Assembly (NCBI GenBank): GCA_030668165.1
Contig: DAOUUM010000206.1
Span: forward strand, 1 to 5,887
Reading direction: 5' to 3'
Length of the DNA: 5,887 nt
DNA from: Candidatus Heimdallarchaeota archaeon
GTDB taxonomy: Archaea > Asgardarchaeota > Heimdallarchaeia > Heimdallarchaeales > Kariarchaeaceae
Made by a program: the position numbers and the translations under genes. The notes under the pieces are model-generated. The model did no database searches, had not been told where the DNA came from, and saw only the letters and a program-made list of their open reading frames with translations. This document shows positions 1-5,826 of this stretch, piece by piece (position 1 is the stretch's first letter; each line of letters begins with the position of its first letter).

Positions 1-235
1 GAGTAACTCTGGTCGATCTGTATTTGTCCCAATTCTCTCTTTGCTTACCTTTTTTCTTCTTCGATCTACCTTTCTTCGTTTTAGTAGAGCTTGTCTTAAC
101 TGCTGAACTGCGTTTTTGGATTTTTTTAACTTTTTTCGGCTTCTTGATTGATCTGGGTTTTTCAGCCTTTTTCTTTTCAGATTTGTTTAAGGTTGATAGA
201 ACTCGAGATAGAGACTCAATTCTTTTTCTCACCAT
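1..235 (-). CDS. Lysine-rich basic protein, N-terminal part (runs off left edge)
   Basis: The frame is open from an ATG at 235 to the window edge, giving 78 complete codons. The protein begins MVRKRIESLSRVLSTLNK and then becomes extremely basic: I count 23 Lys and 9 Arg among 78 residues (about 41%), with only 5 acidic residues. Runs such as SEKKKAEK, KKPKKVKK and GRSKKKKGK alternate with Ser/Thr/Pro. The first 18 residues could form a short amphipathic helix, and the rest looks disordered, like a nucleic-acid-binding or histone-tail-type segment. The start is well fixed: a TAG stop lies immediately before the ATG in frame, and GAGGGTG sits 8 bases upstream. It follows the large gene ending at 271 on the same strand by 35 bases with no obvious promoter between, so co-transcription is likely. 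No family was recognised. DNA or RNA binding is inferred from composition only, and the missing C-terminus may carry the defining domain. Confidence 0.7.
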   Translation of the reverse strand, partial: MVRKRIESLSRVLSTLNKSEKKKAEKPRSIKKPKKVKKIQKRSSAVKTSSTKTKKGRSKKKKGKQRENWDKYRSTRVT

Positions 236-243
236 CTAACTAA

Positions 244-250
244 CACCCTC
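244..250 (-). promoter_or_regulatory. Ribosome binding site for the lysine-rich gene
   Basis: On the minus strand this reads GAGGGTG, close to the archaeal Shine-Dalgarno core GGAGGTG, and ends 8 bases before the ATG at 235. It supports that start and suggests translation from an internal position of a longer transcript. Confidence 0.55.
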
Positions 251-270
251 AACAAAAATTCGAAAATTAA

Positions 271-3200
271 TCATATACTTGCCTCACCTATTTTTAGCAG
301 TTCTAATATCGCAATATCTCTGAAGAGTTCATTTGTATCAACTATCTCCTCAAGTATTCCAATTATGTTTTTCCGAGAATATTTTTTAGATGCACCAATA
401 TTACCAAGGTTGCGTATGATTTCCATCTTGATATGATCATTTATCTCAGACAATTGTAATATATTATCTAAGAATTCAATTAATTTCAATACATCTTCTT
501 TATTGATACGACCTGCAAGATCAATATTTTTACGCATTGAATTGAGATAATCTATCACAAAAGGCTGTTTCCAACCCTCAAATATCTTATTTTCCTGGTT
601 GTACACGTTTCCAAGATCAATGAACAAGGTTTTTTCATTCTTATGGGTCTTATAGATAAATCTAGCCAATACTCCAGTTAATCCATTTTTATTAACAAAA
701 TAATTTAATTCTTTTGAGACATTCTTTTCCGAGAACAAATTAATATCAGTTTCAATGACCTGAAAAATAATAAAACCAAGAAAATCATTCATTACCCTAT
801 CCTGTTCATCAGAAATATCTTCGGTCAGTAATTCAGAGACTTCTGCAAACAATTGTGATAATAATATATTTAAATTTTGAAATTTTGTGAATGGGAAGTT
901 ATCAATAACAAAATTAAGCGAAGTTGGATTATTATATAATCCATTAATCCATGATTGGATGATCACCTCAGAATTAAATGCTTCTGTGGATATTAATATT
1001 ATACTTTTTGCATATTCATAGAGGGGGTGATTGGTTCCCAAAGAAACAAATGATAATTGATAATTGAAATTTTGGTATCTAGTTAATAAGCGGATAAGTG
1101 GGGCAGTTCTAATTTGTCCCTGAATTCTGCAATAATCATTCAGCGTGATTAAATTTTGGTTAAATAAAAAATGGAACCCCTTCCAAGATGAATTCCGCAA
1201 GGATGCAATCTGGGTGAGAGTATCGTTTTTCAAATACTTAATTACGTATGAAAACAGATTTATCATATTAATACTCATAAAATCCCTAGTTGTGAGATTT
1301 GGAATTTCAATCAATTTTGATAGCCTACTTTGTTCTCTAAGAGCCTCTAATTCTATCCCGGATAAGTTTTCCATTGATAAAATTTGAGATATATTTGTAT
1401 CTCTAGAATTATTAGCAAAATATGAAAAATCTAATATAAAATGGTTTATTGAACTTTGGCTTCGATTCCTAACCCCTCTGTGTGCAACATATTTTTCAGG
1501 TCTAAGCAAATGGGGAATATCCCTAAAATAGTCATTTCTGGACAATAAACTTACAATGGACCTGTTAATCAATTTAATATCACCCTCACTTAAATCATCT
1601 AGACTCTGATCTATATGATTAGGTAAATTGATATCAAATGAATCTAAGCTCATATCGCCCCCGTAATCCTCATATTCATCATCACCACGGAAATCTACTG
1701 GTTTGTAAAAACAATCCATCTGAAATTCAAATAATTTCAATAGGACAGATGGAGTTAATTTAATTTTGAACTTATTTGCAATTATTAAGGATTTTTTTAT
1801 GGACTGGATGGTATTTTTAGTTGTAGCACGTTTAAATTTATCCAATGAATTATTGATGATCCCTGATATGTTAAAAATATAAGCCAATAATTGTTCTATA
1901 ATATTCTCTAGATCATGTTTGTCTCTGGTGGGGTAAGCCGCTTTTAAATCATCAATTTTTACCATCAGATTCTTGTGATCGATGAAATCAATTTCATATG
2001 AATTATGACTGTATACAAACTCCATGAATAATCGCTGATTTACTTCTAAATTATGATTCCAATACCTATTACCATCTTTCTTTGCAAATACATCAAGTAT
2101 AATCTCACTATCAATATTTAGGCTTGCAATTTCTTCCTTACATTTCTGATAGATATCATCATATTTCAACTCATTTCCAGATATCTCAGTTAACCTACGA
2201 TACTTTTCCCGAAATATGGGTGAATTAATATATAAATCGATGATTACCGCAATACTATCTCTGGTGAAATGATTCAGATATTTATTCATATTTGCAATAA
2301 TTCCATCTATGAACCTATTATCAGTGTCTTTAACCAGGGAATTAAACTGCAAGTAGAATCTAACAATCCGCCATACTTTCTGTTCATTACCTGTTTGACC
2401 ATACAATCTCACCAGATATCGTACTATCCTATCAAACCAGTAGTCCAATCTTGATGTATTTATTTTATTTGTGAACAGAAGAAAAGATGATAGGCTGAAT
2501 GCCAACTCATTTTGCGAAATCTCAGCTTCCTTCATCCTCCCAACTATATAATCTGCTTCACTCCACTTTGATATCCGTAAAAGATCTAGAATTTCACTGA
2601 TATCCAAATTAAAAAAATTCAGAGTTGACAGATTTCTCCACCATTCAACTGTTTCAATATCACTTTTGATTATCTTTTCCATGATTATTTTTTTATCATA
2701 ATTTGAGGATGGACTCTTTCTTAGATTGGATTCAGTGAAGTATTGACCCAGTGCGGATGCATATTTATTAATAATCTCTCCCTTTGCTGAGAATTTAATC
2801 TCTCCTGAGCTTATCTTACTGATGAAATCTGATGCATCTTCATTGTGATGGATTGAGGAGAGGTACAGGTAGTATATGACCCCTTCTGGCAATACATATT
2901 TTTGCTCTAATATATCACTATTAAACTGACCCAAATATTGTCGATTATGAAAAATTTCCTTCATAATCTTTTTTCTCTGCCACAGCTGGGGTTGAACTAA
3001 TAAATCTCCCAATAATTTCCTGTAACTGATCATATTCCTCTGTTTGACCTTTGTGATTAATTGATTGATACTATCGCTGTAATTTTCAAATTGCTGTTCA
3101 TTCATTATGATAATTGGATATTTGAATTCCAGAGCCAGAATTAACTCCCTGATACTGATTGAATCACACAGTACGATTAATGCCGATTGATGTTGATTTT

Positions 3201-3855
3201 TGACAAATATATTATCTAGTTGATCAGTACTGATATTAACTTCTTTTAATTTATTTCCCCTGACAGTTATCTTATCTATGGTCTTATCCTGAAGATTGAT
3301 TTCAAGATAATTCCTGGATCTAAGATCATCCGGGATAAAATTAAATCCAATACTGAAGATTGAACACTTATCTTTTATCGATTTGATTTCCTGACTGTTC
3401 TCATTATACCTTGAGTTAAAATATGATAACAGATCCCGATCTCCAATGAAATCAGCTATTTTATTATAAGGTACAAGAGTGTACTTTTTGTTGTCAAATT
3501 CGATAAAATCAAGTATATTATTAACTGTTTTTTGGTGTCGATCCTGTGCATAGACCAGTTTATGTACTATATCCTCTTTCCAATGTTCTTCATAACTGAG
3601 TTTCCTGTTAATATCTCTCTTTGCCAATCTACCCTCCTTTTGCAGAAAAATGCTTACAGGTGAGATTTTATCCTTCTTAATAGGATTTATGGATGCTCTG
3701 AATCTAGTGTTGAAACTATCGATGAATTTACCCTGATGAAATTTCAAAATTCGGATATTAAGTGAAAATGGGATTCTTGAGGTTGAAATGAAAAAAATAT
3801 GATCTCTGTTAGATTTTAGGAAGAAATATTTTGCAAATATTGGACTTCTTCCCAT
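271..3855 (-). CDS. Large orphan helical protein with HEAT-like C-terminus
   Basis: This is an uninterrupted frame of 1194 codons ending in TGA at 271-273. A TTG at 3858 lies one codon upstream, but ATG at 3855 is the better start; a TATA-like box centred about 26 bases before it suggests a leaderless mRNA starting at or near this codon. I recognise no family. Residue numbers here are approximate. The N-terminal 200 residues mix strands and helices. Around 217-270 a hydrophobic strand (SALIVLCD), a helix and a second strand (YPIIIM) resemble an alpha/beta fold element. The rest is rich in long amphipathic helices, as in an alpha-solenoid. An acidic Asp/Glu/Gly loop lies near 720-765 (GDDEYEDYGGDMSLDSFD). 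The last ~54 residues (HIKMEIIRNLGNIGA, then a helix pair ending AILELLKIGEA) match the HEAT-repeat pattern. I see no Walker A motif, signal peptide or clear membrane segment, and only about five cysteines. It is likely a cytoplasmic scaffold or binding protein; its role is unknown. It is the first gene of a probable unit with the lysine-rich gene downstream. Codons are strongly A/T-biased, more so than in the ABC gene. Confidence 0.9.
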   Translation of the reverse strand: MGRSPIFAKYFFLKSNRDHIFFISTSRIPFSLNIRILKFHQGKFIDSFNTRFRASINPIKKDKISPVSIFLQKEGRLAKRDINRKLSYEEHWKEDIVHKLVYAQDRHQKTVNNILDFIEFDNKKYTLVPYNKIADFIGDRDLLSYFNSRYNENSQEIKSIKDKCSIFSIGFNFIPDDLRSRNYLEINLQDKTIDKITVRGNKLKEVNISTDQLDNIFVKNQHQSALIVLCDSISIRELILALEFKYPIIIMNEQQFENYSDSINQLITKVKQRNMISYRKLLGDLLVQPQLWQRKKIMKEIFHNRQYLGQFNSDILEQKYVLPEGVIYYLYLSSIHHNEDASDFISKISSGEIKFSAKGEIINKYASALGQYFTESNLRKSPSSNYDKKIIMEKIIKSDIETVEWWRNLSTLNFFNLDISEILDLLRISKWSEADYIVGRMKEAEISQNELAFSLSSFLLFTNKINTSRLDYWFDRIVRYLVRLYGQTGNEQKVWRIVRFYLQFNSLVKDTDNRFIDGIIANMNKYLNHFTRDSIAVIIDLYINSPIFREKYRRLTEISGNELKYDDIYQKCKEEIASLNIDSEIILDVFAKKDGNRYWNHNLEVNQRLFMEFVYSHNSYEIDFIDHKNLMVKIDDLKAAYPTRDKHDLENIIEQLLAYIFNISGIINNSLDKFKRATTKNTIQSIKKSLIIANKFKIKLTPSVLLKLFEFQMDCFYKPVDFRGDDEYEDYGGDMSLDSFDINLPNHIDQSLDDLSEGDIKLINRSIVSLLSRNDYFRDIPHLLRPEKYVAHRGVRNRSQSSINHFILDFSYFANNSRDTNISQILSMENLSGIELEALREQSRLSKLIEIPNLTTRDFMSINMINLFSYVIKYLKNDTLTQIASLRNSSWKGFHFLFNQNLITLNDYCRIQGQIRTAPLIRLLTRYQNFNYQLSFVSLGTNHPLYEYAKSIILISTEAFNSEVIIQSWINGLYNNPTSLNFVIDNFPFTKFQNLNILLSQLFAEVSELLTEDISDEQDRVMNDFLGFIIFQVIETDINLFSEKNVSKELNYFVNKNGLTGVLARFIYKTHKNEKTLFIDLGNVYNQENKIFEGWKQPFVIDYLNSMRKNIDLAGRINKEDVLKLIEFLDNILQLSEINDHIKMEIIRNLGNIGASKKYSRKNIIGILEEIVDTNELFRDIAILELLKIGEASI

Positions 3856-3877
3856 CAAATAAAATTATAATTGTAAA

Positions 3878-3885
3878 TATATAAA
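3878..3885 (-). promoter_or_regulatory. Archaeal TATA box of the large orphan gene
   Basis: On the minus strand the site reads TTTATATA, a full match to the archaeal TATA consensus. Its centre is about 26 bases upstream of the ATG at 3855. Archaeal transcription usually begins about 25-27 bases downstream of the TATA centre, so the transcript should start at the start codon or within a few bases of it. No Shine-Dalgarno sequence is visible in the AT-rich stretch between, which agrees with leaderless translation. Confidence 0.6.
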
Positions 3886-3945
3886 CATTGTTCATAAATG
3901 GGCGTGATCCTATTTTAAAAATACTGTGGAATATTGAAATTCCAA

Positions 3946-3960
3946 CATTATTCAATAATG
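3946..3960. repeat. 15-base palindrome CATTATT-C-AATAATG
   Basis: Two perfect 7-base arms surround a single central C. The site lies between the minus-strand promoter of the large gene (TATA at 3878-3885) and the plus-strand promoter of the first repeat unit (TATA at 3978-3986). It could be a regulator binding site for either or both. In such AT-rich DNA a palindrome of this size can also arise by chance. Confidence 0.35.
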
Positions 3961-3977
3961 CATAATTTGAGGGAAAA

Positions 3978-3986
3978 TTATAAATA
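3978..3986 (+). promoter_or_regulatory. TATA box of small-RNA unit 1
   Basis: TTATAAATA, preceded by the purine-rich GGGAAAA at 3971-3977 in the position of a BRE. The box centre at 3982 predicts a transcript start at about 4007-4009, which is where the 5' arm of the terminal helix begins. The second copy has the same arrangement. Confidence 0.55.
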
Positions 3987-4006
3987 ATTTTTATCTAGTT
4001 GTAATA

Positions 4007-4220
4007 TAGAATCTTGGAAATTATGTTGCGATGTTTCGTCGTGATTTAGCATCTGTCGTGTAAATCTAAAGCGTCATATGCGTCCTCTCGCTACTCTCAT
4101 CCAGTATTTTTTTACATCTATACCTATACAAGGAATTTTATGTTCCGATGTAATGAGATACTGTTTCCATAGCTTCGGTCGATATTCGGCTCAAAGGTAA
4201 TAAGCAAGATTCTATTTTTT
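4007..4220 (+). ncRNA. Candidate structured small RNA, copy 1 (unknown family)
   Basis: The predicted RNA is about 214 nt. Its 5' end TAGAATCTTG (4007-4016) is the exact reverse complement of CAAGATTCTA (4205-4214), directly before a T-run. The helix can continue inward after a 3x3 internal loop with ATTAT (4020-4024) against GTAAT (4197-4201), then TTG (4026-4028) against CAA (4192-4194). Internal hairpins are GATTTA/TAAATC (4043-4048 with 4061-4066); CAGTAT/ATACTG (4102-4107 with 4158-4163), stacked towards TTACATC/GATGTAA (4112-4118 with 4147-4153) and an apical GGAA/TTCC (4132-4135 with 4143-4146); and GGTCGA/TCGGCT with a TAT loop (4177-4191). A TATA box sits at the expected distance upstream. 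I did not recognise tRNA, RNase P, SRP, C/D-box or H/ACA features. A 40-codon frame (ATG 4078 to TAA 4200) exists but has no ribosome binding site. Function is unknown, and the ends are inferred. Confidence 0.6.
4215..4220 (+). terminator. T-run terminator of small-RNA unit 1
   Basis: Six consecutive T directly follow the 3' arm of the terminal helix, and another T-rich stretch (ATTTATTTT) comes after. Archaeal RNA polymerase terminates at such T-runs on the non-template strand. The counterpart in copy 2 has seven T. Confidence 0.5.
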
Positions 4221-4284
4221 ATTTATTTTGGATTATGAAGTTAACAAATCGTCTTGTCATAACACTCAATATTGTATCTTAATA

Positions 4285-4534
4285 GGGAAAATTATAAATA
4301 ATTTTTAGCTGGTTGTAATATAGAATCTTGGAAATTATGTTGCGATGTTTCGTCGTGATTTAGCATCTGTCGTGTAAATCTAAAGCGTCATATGCGTCCT
4401 CTCGCTACTCCCATCCAGTATTTCCTTACATCTTTCCCAATACAAGGAATTTTATGTTCCGATGTAAGTTTATACTGTTTCCATAGCTTCGGTCGATATT
4501 CGGCTCAAAGGTAATAAGCAAGATTCTATTTTTT
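4285..4534 (+). repeat. 250-base direct repeat, copy 2
   Basis: Ungapped counterpart of 3971-4220 with 12 substitutions and no insertions or deletions. It begins with the same GGGAAAA/TATA block and ends in the same T-run. The intervening 64-base spacer (4221-4284) is AT-rich and shows no gene or recognisable element. Confidence 0.95.
4292..4300 (+). promoter_or_regulatory. TATA box of small-RNA unit 2
   Basis: TTATAAATA with upstream GGGAAAA, identical to copy 1. The centre near 4296 predicts a transcript start at about 4321-4323, again at the 5' arm of the terminal helix. Confidence 0.55.
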
Positions 4535-4535
4535 T
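4321..4535 (+). ncRNA. Candidate structured small RNA, copy 2 (unknown family)
   Basis: Second copy of the predicted RNA. The terminal helix arms TAGAATCTTG (4321-4330) and CAAGATTCTA (4519-4528) are unchanged, as are the GATTTA/TAAATC hairpin and the GGTCGA/TCGGCT hairpin. All ten differences from copy 1 within the transcript lie at 4411-4471, in or next to the central hairpin. There the lower stem CAGTAT/ATACTG and the upper stem TTACATC/GATGTAA are kept. The upper stem gains a C-G pair here (CTTACATC/GATGTAAG), while the next three facing positions become mismatches. Most other changes fall in the 5' bulge (4434, 4436, 4439). This pattern suits two paralogous structured RNAs. A 40-codon frame (4392-4514) survives here too, with five amino-acid changes. 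Confidence 0.58.
4529..4535 (+). terminator. T-run terminator of small-RNA unit 2
   Basis: Seven consecutive T follow the 3' arm of the terminal helix and are then interrupted by CCCC. This is the expected form of an archaeal intrinsic stop signal and marks the probable 3' end of the second RNA. Confidence 0.5.
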
Positions 4536-4558
4536 CCCCTGCAAAACATGCGAGTTAG

Positions 4559-4755
4559 GATGCAGAAAATGAGACTGCAATTAGAATTTACAATTTTCTT
4601 GCTGGGTTTCATATAATCTTGAAGGAAAAAATATCAGATGGAATTTCACTAAATTCCAAATTGATTGAGAAGGTAATGTCATCAAAAGATTTGAGATCTA
4701 TGTATTACCAGAAGAATTGAAATCTGAAATTGATAAATTATTGATTTCTAAGTGA
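4559..4755 (+). pseudogene. Possible remnant of a small broken gene
   Basis: Two overlapping frames look protein-like but neither makes a whole gene. The first is open from 4559 to a TGA at 4718-4720 (53 codons, including ENETAIRIYNFLAGFHIILK and ISDGISLNSKLIEKV) but has no ATG near its beginning and follows a TAG. The second, one frame away, is open from 4669 to a TGA at 4753-4755 (28 codons, including VIKRFEIYVLPEELKSEI then DKLLISK). A frameshift around 4670-4690 would join a helical N-terminus to a tail rich in Glu, Lys and Leu. The tail loosely recalls the strand-helix pattern of ribbon-helix-helix proteins, which is only an impression. It may be simple AT-rich noise. Confidence 0.25.
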
Positions 4756-4799
4756 ATGAAATTAGCTATGGGGAAAAGTATAATTTACATATTATTATT

Positions 4800-4819
4800 G
4801 TTACTCCAAATAGGGTAAC
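4800..4819. promoter_or_regulatory. Operator-like palindrome upstream of the ABC gene
   Basis: The 20-base site GTTACTCCAAATAGGGTAAC has 5-base arms GTTAC/GTAAC around a 10-base centre, with partial symmetry inside. It ends 11 bases before the likely TATA box at 4831. In addition GGGTA (4813-4817) is inverted as TACCC (4843-4847), 30 bases apart, so related half-sites flank the TATA box. This arrangement suits a dimeric regulator of the ABC operon. The regulator is not in the window. Confidence 0.4.
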
Positions 4820-4830
4820 ATTATTAACAC

Positions 4831-4838
4831 TTATATTT
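4831..4838 (+). promoter_or_regulatory. Probable TATA box of the ABC operon
   Basis: TTATATTT, centred about 38 bases upstream of the TTG start at 4873. It predicts a transcript start near 4860-4862 and a leader of roughly 12 bases. Other AT-rich stretches nearby (for example around 4780-4798) could serve instead. Confidence 0.4.
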
Positions 4839-4872
4839 GTTCTACCCAATACCCTCTTAATAGTGGTTTAAT

Positions 4873-5826
4873 TTGAAACAGGAACCAATTTTAATTGCGG
4901 AAAATATTGATAAATCCTTCGGCTCATTTCTAGCACTCGATAAATTTGAAGCAGAGATCCCCAGAGGGGTTACAGGATTACTTGGACCAAATGGGGCCGG
5001 TAAGACCACCTTTATCAGGGCCTTACTTGGAATTCATCCTTTTGATGATGGAAAGATTCACTTCATGGATTATGAATTACCAAGAGACCTACTCATCGTG
5101 AAGGATCGCCTGGGATATCAACCCGAGGTGGATACAAAAATCAGGAAAACCAGTGCCATGAGGTACGTCACTCATATGGCATCACTTGCGGGATTACCCC
5201 GAAGCGCAGCAAGACAACGTAGTTTTGATACGCTTCACTATGTGGGTCTTGAAGAAGCCAGATACAGGGATATGAACACCTTCTCCCAGGGAATGATGCA
5301 GAAGGTCAAATTGGCCACTGCTCTGGTACATGATCCTCTACTGCTTATTCTCGACGAACCCACAGCTGGATGTGATCCCAAAAGCCATAAGCAAATACTG
5401 GATCTCATCGCAGATCTGGGTAATGCTCATGGAAAGAATATCGTGGTTTCCACTCATTTACTGCCAGATATTGAGAAGACAGCTGATTATGTTGTTGTCA
5501 TGTCAAATGGTTCAAGAGTTATTCAAGGAGATTTGAAAACTATTCTTACCCAGAGTGATGAGGTAGTTACTTTACAAGTGCGAATTTCAGGTAATCATCA
5601 ATCTTTTGCCAATAAGATGAAAGATATTGGATTTGATATAACTACTGTCTCTGATAATCAGATAAATTGTATTATGCGATCGGATCAAGAATTGGATAAT
5701 TTTCAGATTTTCAAACTAGCCAAGGAGAACAAGGTGAATATAAGGATGATGACACCATACAAACAATCACTTGAAGACGTATTCATTGATGCAGTAACTA
5801 ATGGAGGTAATTCAAATGGTCACTGA
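4873..5826 (+). CDS. ABC-2-type transporter ATP-binding subunit
   Basis: This 317-residue protein is the cytoplasmic ATPase of an ABC exporter, powering movement of an unidentified substrate through a separate membrane subunit. All nucleotide-binding motifs are present: aromatic F16 in the A-loop position, Walker A GPNGAGKTT (38-46), Q-loop Q83, signature FSQGM (137-141), Walker B LLLILDEP (156-163) with catalytic E162, D-loop AGCDPK (165-170) and switch H195 in STHLLPDIE. D-loop Cys167 replaces the usual Leu. The roughly 100-residue C-terminal extension ending in SLEDVFIDAV is typical of ABC-2 (drug, polysaccharide or Nat/CcmA-like) ATPases. The start is TTG: a TAG lies four codons upstream, and the next ATG (codon 65) would remove Walker A. 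The ribosome binding site is weak. The following gene overlaps by 11 bases, so the two are translationally coupled. Base composition is visibly richer in G/C than the rest of the window. Substrate cannot be told from sequence. Confidence 0.95.
   Translation: MKQEPILIAENIDKSFGSFLALDKFEAEIPRGVTGLLGPNGAGKTTFIRALLGIHPFDDGKIHFMDYELPRDLLIVKDRLGYQPEVDTKIRKTSAMRYVTHMASLAGLPRSAARQRSFDTLHYVGLEEARYRDMNTFSQGMMQKVKLATALVHDPLLLILDEPTAGCDPKSHKQILDLIADLGNAHGKNIVVSTHLLPDIEKTADYVVVMSNGSRVIQGDLKTILTQSDEVVTLQVRISGNHQSFANKMKDIGFDITTVSDNQINCIMRSDQELDNFQIFKLAKENKVNIRMMTPYKQSLEDVFIDAVTNGGNSNGH
5803..5808 (+). promoter_or_regulatory. Strong ribosome binding site for the gene after the ABC ATPase
   Basis: GGAGGT lies inside the end of the ATPase gene, 7 bases before the ATG at 5816. 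It is a near-perfect Shine-Dalgarno match and fixes that start, although it lies within the upstream coding sequence. Confidence 0.75.

Larger units (their letters stand above)
3971..4220 (+). repeat. 250-base direct repeat, copy 1
   Basis: This segment aligns without any gap to 4285-4534 (offset 314). I count 12 differences: positions 3994, 3997, 4097, 4110, 4111, 4120, 4122, 4125 and 4154-4157, giving 238/250 identities. The unit starts with GGGAAAA plus a TATA-like box and ends in a run of T. Similarity stops abruptly at both ends, and the 64-base spacer 4221-4284 has no evident counterpart elsewhere in the window. Duplication of a complete transcription unit is the simplest reading. Confidence 0.95.

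Noticed and set aside
24..239. 71-codon plus-strand frame, Phe/Leu-rich, resembling a membrane peptide
   Set aside because: It lies antisense to the lysine-rich frame, so AAA/AAG codons read backwards give TTT/CTT and hence Phe and Leu. It starts with TTG and has no convincing ribosome binding site, whereas the minus-strand frame has a good site and a stop just before its ATG.
1145..1387. 80-codon plus-strand open frame
   Set aside because: It is entirely antisense to the intact large gene, with no promoter or ribosome binding site noticed and no recognisable protein.
2269..2454. 61-codon plus-strand open frame
   Set aside because: It is antisense within the large gene and fits a chance open stretch in AT-rich coding DNA.
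4077..4190. IS110-like transposase fragment on the minus strand (GIDVKKYW in copy 1)
   Set aside because: The resemblance is only a few residues and is lost in copy 2 (GKDVRKYW). There is no start codon, and the frame is closed by stops on both sides within 40 codons.
4007..4214. Exact 10-base inverted ends of the repeat as transposon terminal inverted repeats (MITE)
   Set aside because: Similarity between the copies extends about 36 bases beyond the left inverted end, including the TATA box, and several bases beyond the right one. No target-site duplication abuts the inverted ends. A promoter-plus-RNA unit explains the boundaries better, though a mobile origin is not excluded.
3971..4534. 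CRISPR array or tRNA genes in the repeated region
   Set aside because: There are only two long copies (250 bases) rather than many short repeats with spacers. No cloverleaf with acceptor stem, anticodon arm and T-arm consensus could be drawn around the TTCGGTCGATATTCGG stretch.
5330..5536. 68-codon plus-strand open frame in another frame
   Set aside because: It lies wholly inside the ABC ATPase gene, over the Walker B to H-loop region, whose motifs fix the true frame.
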